Of a stretch of DNA of 8,502 nt, positions 8,045 through 8,502 are shown piece by piece (positions within the stretch are counted from its first letter, which is position 1; every line of letters begins with the position of its first letter). This stretch comes from an uncultured Myxococcales bacterium (lineage in GTDB: Bacteria; Myxococcota_A; UBA9042), in NCBI GenBank assembly GCA_903917305.1, contig CAIXAA010000351.1:1-8502 (forward strand), in the 5' to 3' direction. The notes under the pieces are model-generated. The model was not told the DNA's origin, made no database searches, and saw only the letters and a program-made list of their open reading frames with translations. Both the position numbers and the translations under genes were made by a program.

Positions 8045-8502
8045 CTAGCCGAAATGGTACGCCGACAAGCGCAAGTTCGCGAAAGTACCGTTGTAAGCCA
8101 CGATGCCGCGGTCGTGTCCCGCCGCGCCGGCGATGACGTGGAGGGGAATCAGGTGCTCCTCGCGCGGATGCGCGGCGCGCGCCGCCGGCGCCTGGCTCCA
8201 CTGCGCGAGCCGGCGATCGCGCTCGGCAGCCTCCTGGGTCGTCGCTTCGCGCAGCCAGGCGTCGAACGTCTCCGCCACCGGCTGCGAGCGCGGGTCCATG
8301 AAGGCGCGCAGGTTGTGGAAGGTCATGCCGCTGCCGACGATGAAGATGCCTTCGTCGCGCAAGGGCGCCAGCGCGCGGCCCATCGCCAGGTGCTCCTGCG
8401 GATCCAGGCCGGTCTTGAGCGACAGCTGCACGACCGGCACATTCGCCTCCGGATACGCGAGCTTGAGCGGCACGAATGTCCCATGATCAAAGCCGCGCTG
8501 CG
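8045..8502 (-). CDS. ygiD: Class III extradiol dioxygenase, 4,5-DOPA dioxygenase (YgiD/LigB-like) family, 5' partial
   Basis: This is the C-terminal part of a metal-dependent catechol ring-cleaving dioxygenase of the YgiD/DODA branch of the LigB superfamily, expected in the cytoplasm. About 152 residues are visible of roughly 260 usual. The frame is open to the right edge (reading RGFDHGTFVPLK across 8465-8496), so the GTG at 8473 is internal and the start lies beyond the window. Diagnostic motifs are FDHG (His codon 8483-8485), LAYPEANVPVVQLSL, GSGMTFHNLRAF (His codon 8315-8317), REEHLIPLHVIAGAAG and a typical C-terminal end ANLRLSAYHFG. The N-terminal metal-binding histidines of the family would be outside the window. 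The natural substrate of bacterial members is uncertain; catechols such as DOPA or caffeate-like compounds are known for the family. It precedes the alkene reductase on the same strand. Confidence 0.92.
   Translation of the reverse strand, partial: QRGFDHGTFVPLKLAYPEANVPVVQLSLKTGLDPQEHLAMGRALAPLRDEGIFIVGSGMTFHNLRAFMDPRSQPVAETFDAWLREATTQEAAERDRRLAQWSQAPAARAAHPREEHLIPLHVIAGAAGHDRGIVAYNGTFANLRLSAYHFG

Noticed and set aside
8045..8473. GTG at 8473 as the start of a complete short gene
   Set aside because: The frame continues upstream through conserved RGFDHGTF residues to the window edge, so this is an internal codon of a truncated gene.

Overview
The window is GC-rich, gene-dense chromosomal DNA with strong G/C preference at third codon positions. 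It looks like a high-GC proteobacterium. I favour a betaproteobacterium of the Burkholderiales type, but a myxobacterium-like organism is not excluded; no rRNA or other strong taxonomic marker is present. No tRNA, rRNA, CRISPR array, insertion sequence or attachment site was seen. Seven protein genes fill almost everything, and no gene-free stretch exceeds about 130 bases.

Bases 1-1912 (+) hold the 3' end of a hydrogenase-4/formate-hydrogenlyase membrane module: a 5'-truncated hyfB-like antiporter subunit followed 12 bases later by a complete hyfC-like subunit. The operon appears to stop there. The small membrane and catalytic subunits that usually follow are absent, so they must lie upstream or the complex is atypical.

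Bases 1913-3855 hold a structured leader and a secreted, probably lipid-anchored protein. It has six Ca-binding DxDxDG repeats (FG-GAP/VCBS propeller), an ASPIC/UnbV domain and a C-terminal beta-rich extension.

Bases 3856-6832 (+) look like a two-gene operon behind a good sigma-70-like promoter: a soluble PAS-PAS-histidine kinase-receiver hybrid protein, then, 15 bases later, a zinc-independent NAD(P)H quinone oxidoreductase of the MDR superfamily.

Bases 6842-8502 (-) converge on that operon with only 9 bases between the two stop codons. They encode an Old Yellow Enzyme-type ene-reductase with its own candidate promoter, preceded by the C-terminal part of a class III extradiol dioxygenase (YgiD/DODA family) that runs off the window. 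The three enzymes next to the kinase all act on quinone, enone or catechol chemistry. This suggests, without proving, a sensor-linked neighbourhood for redox-active or electrophilic aromatics.
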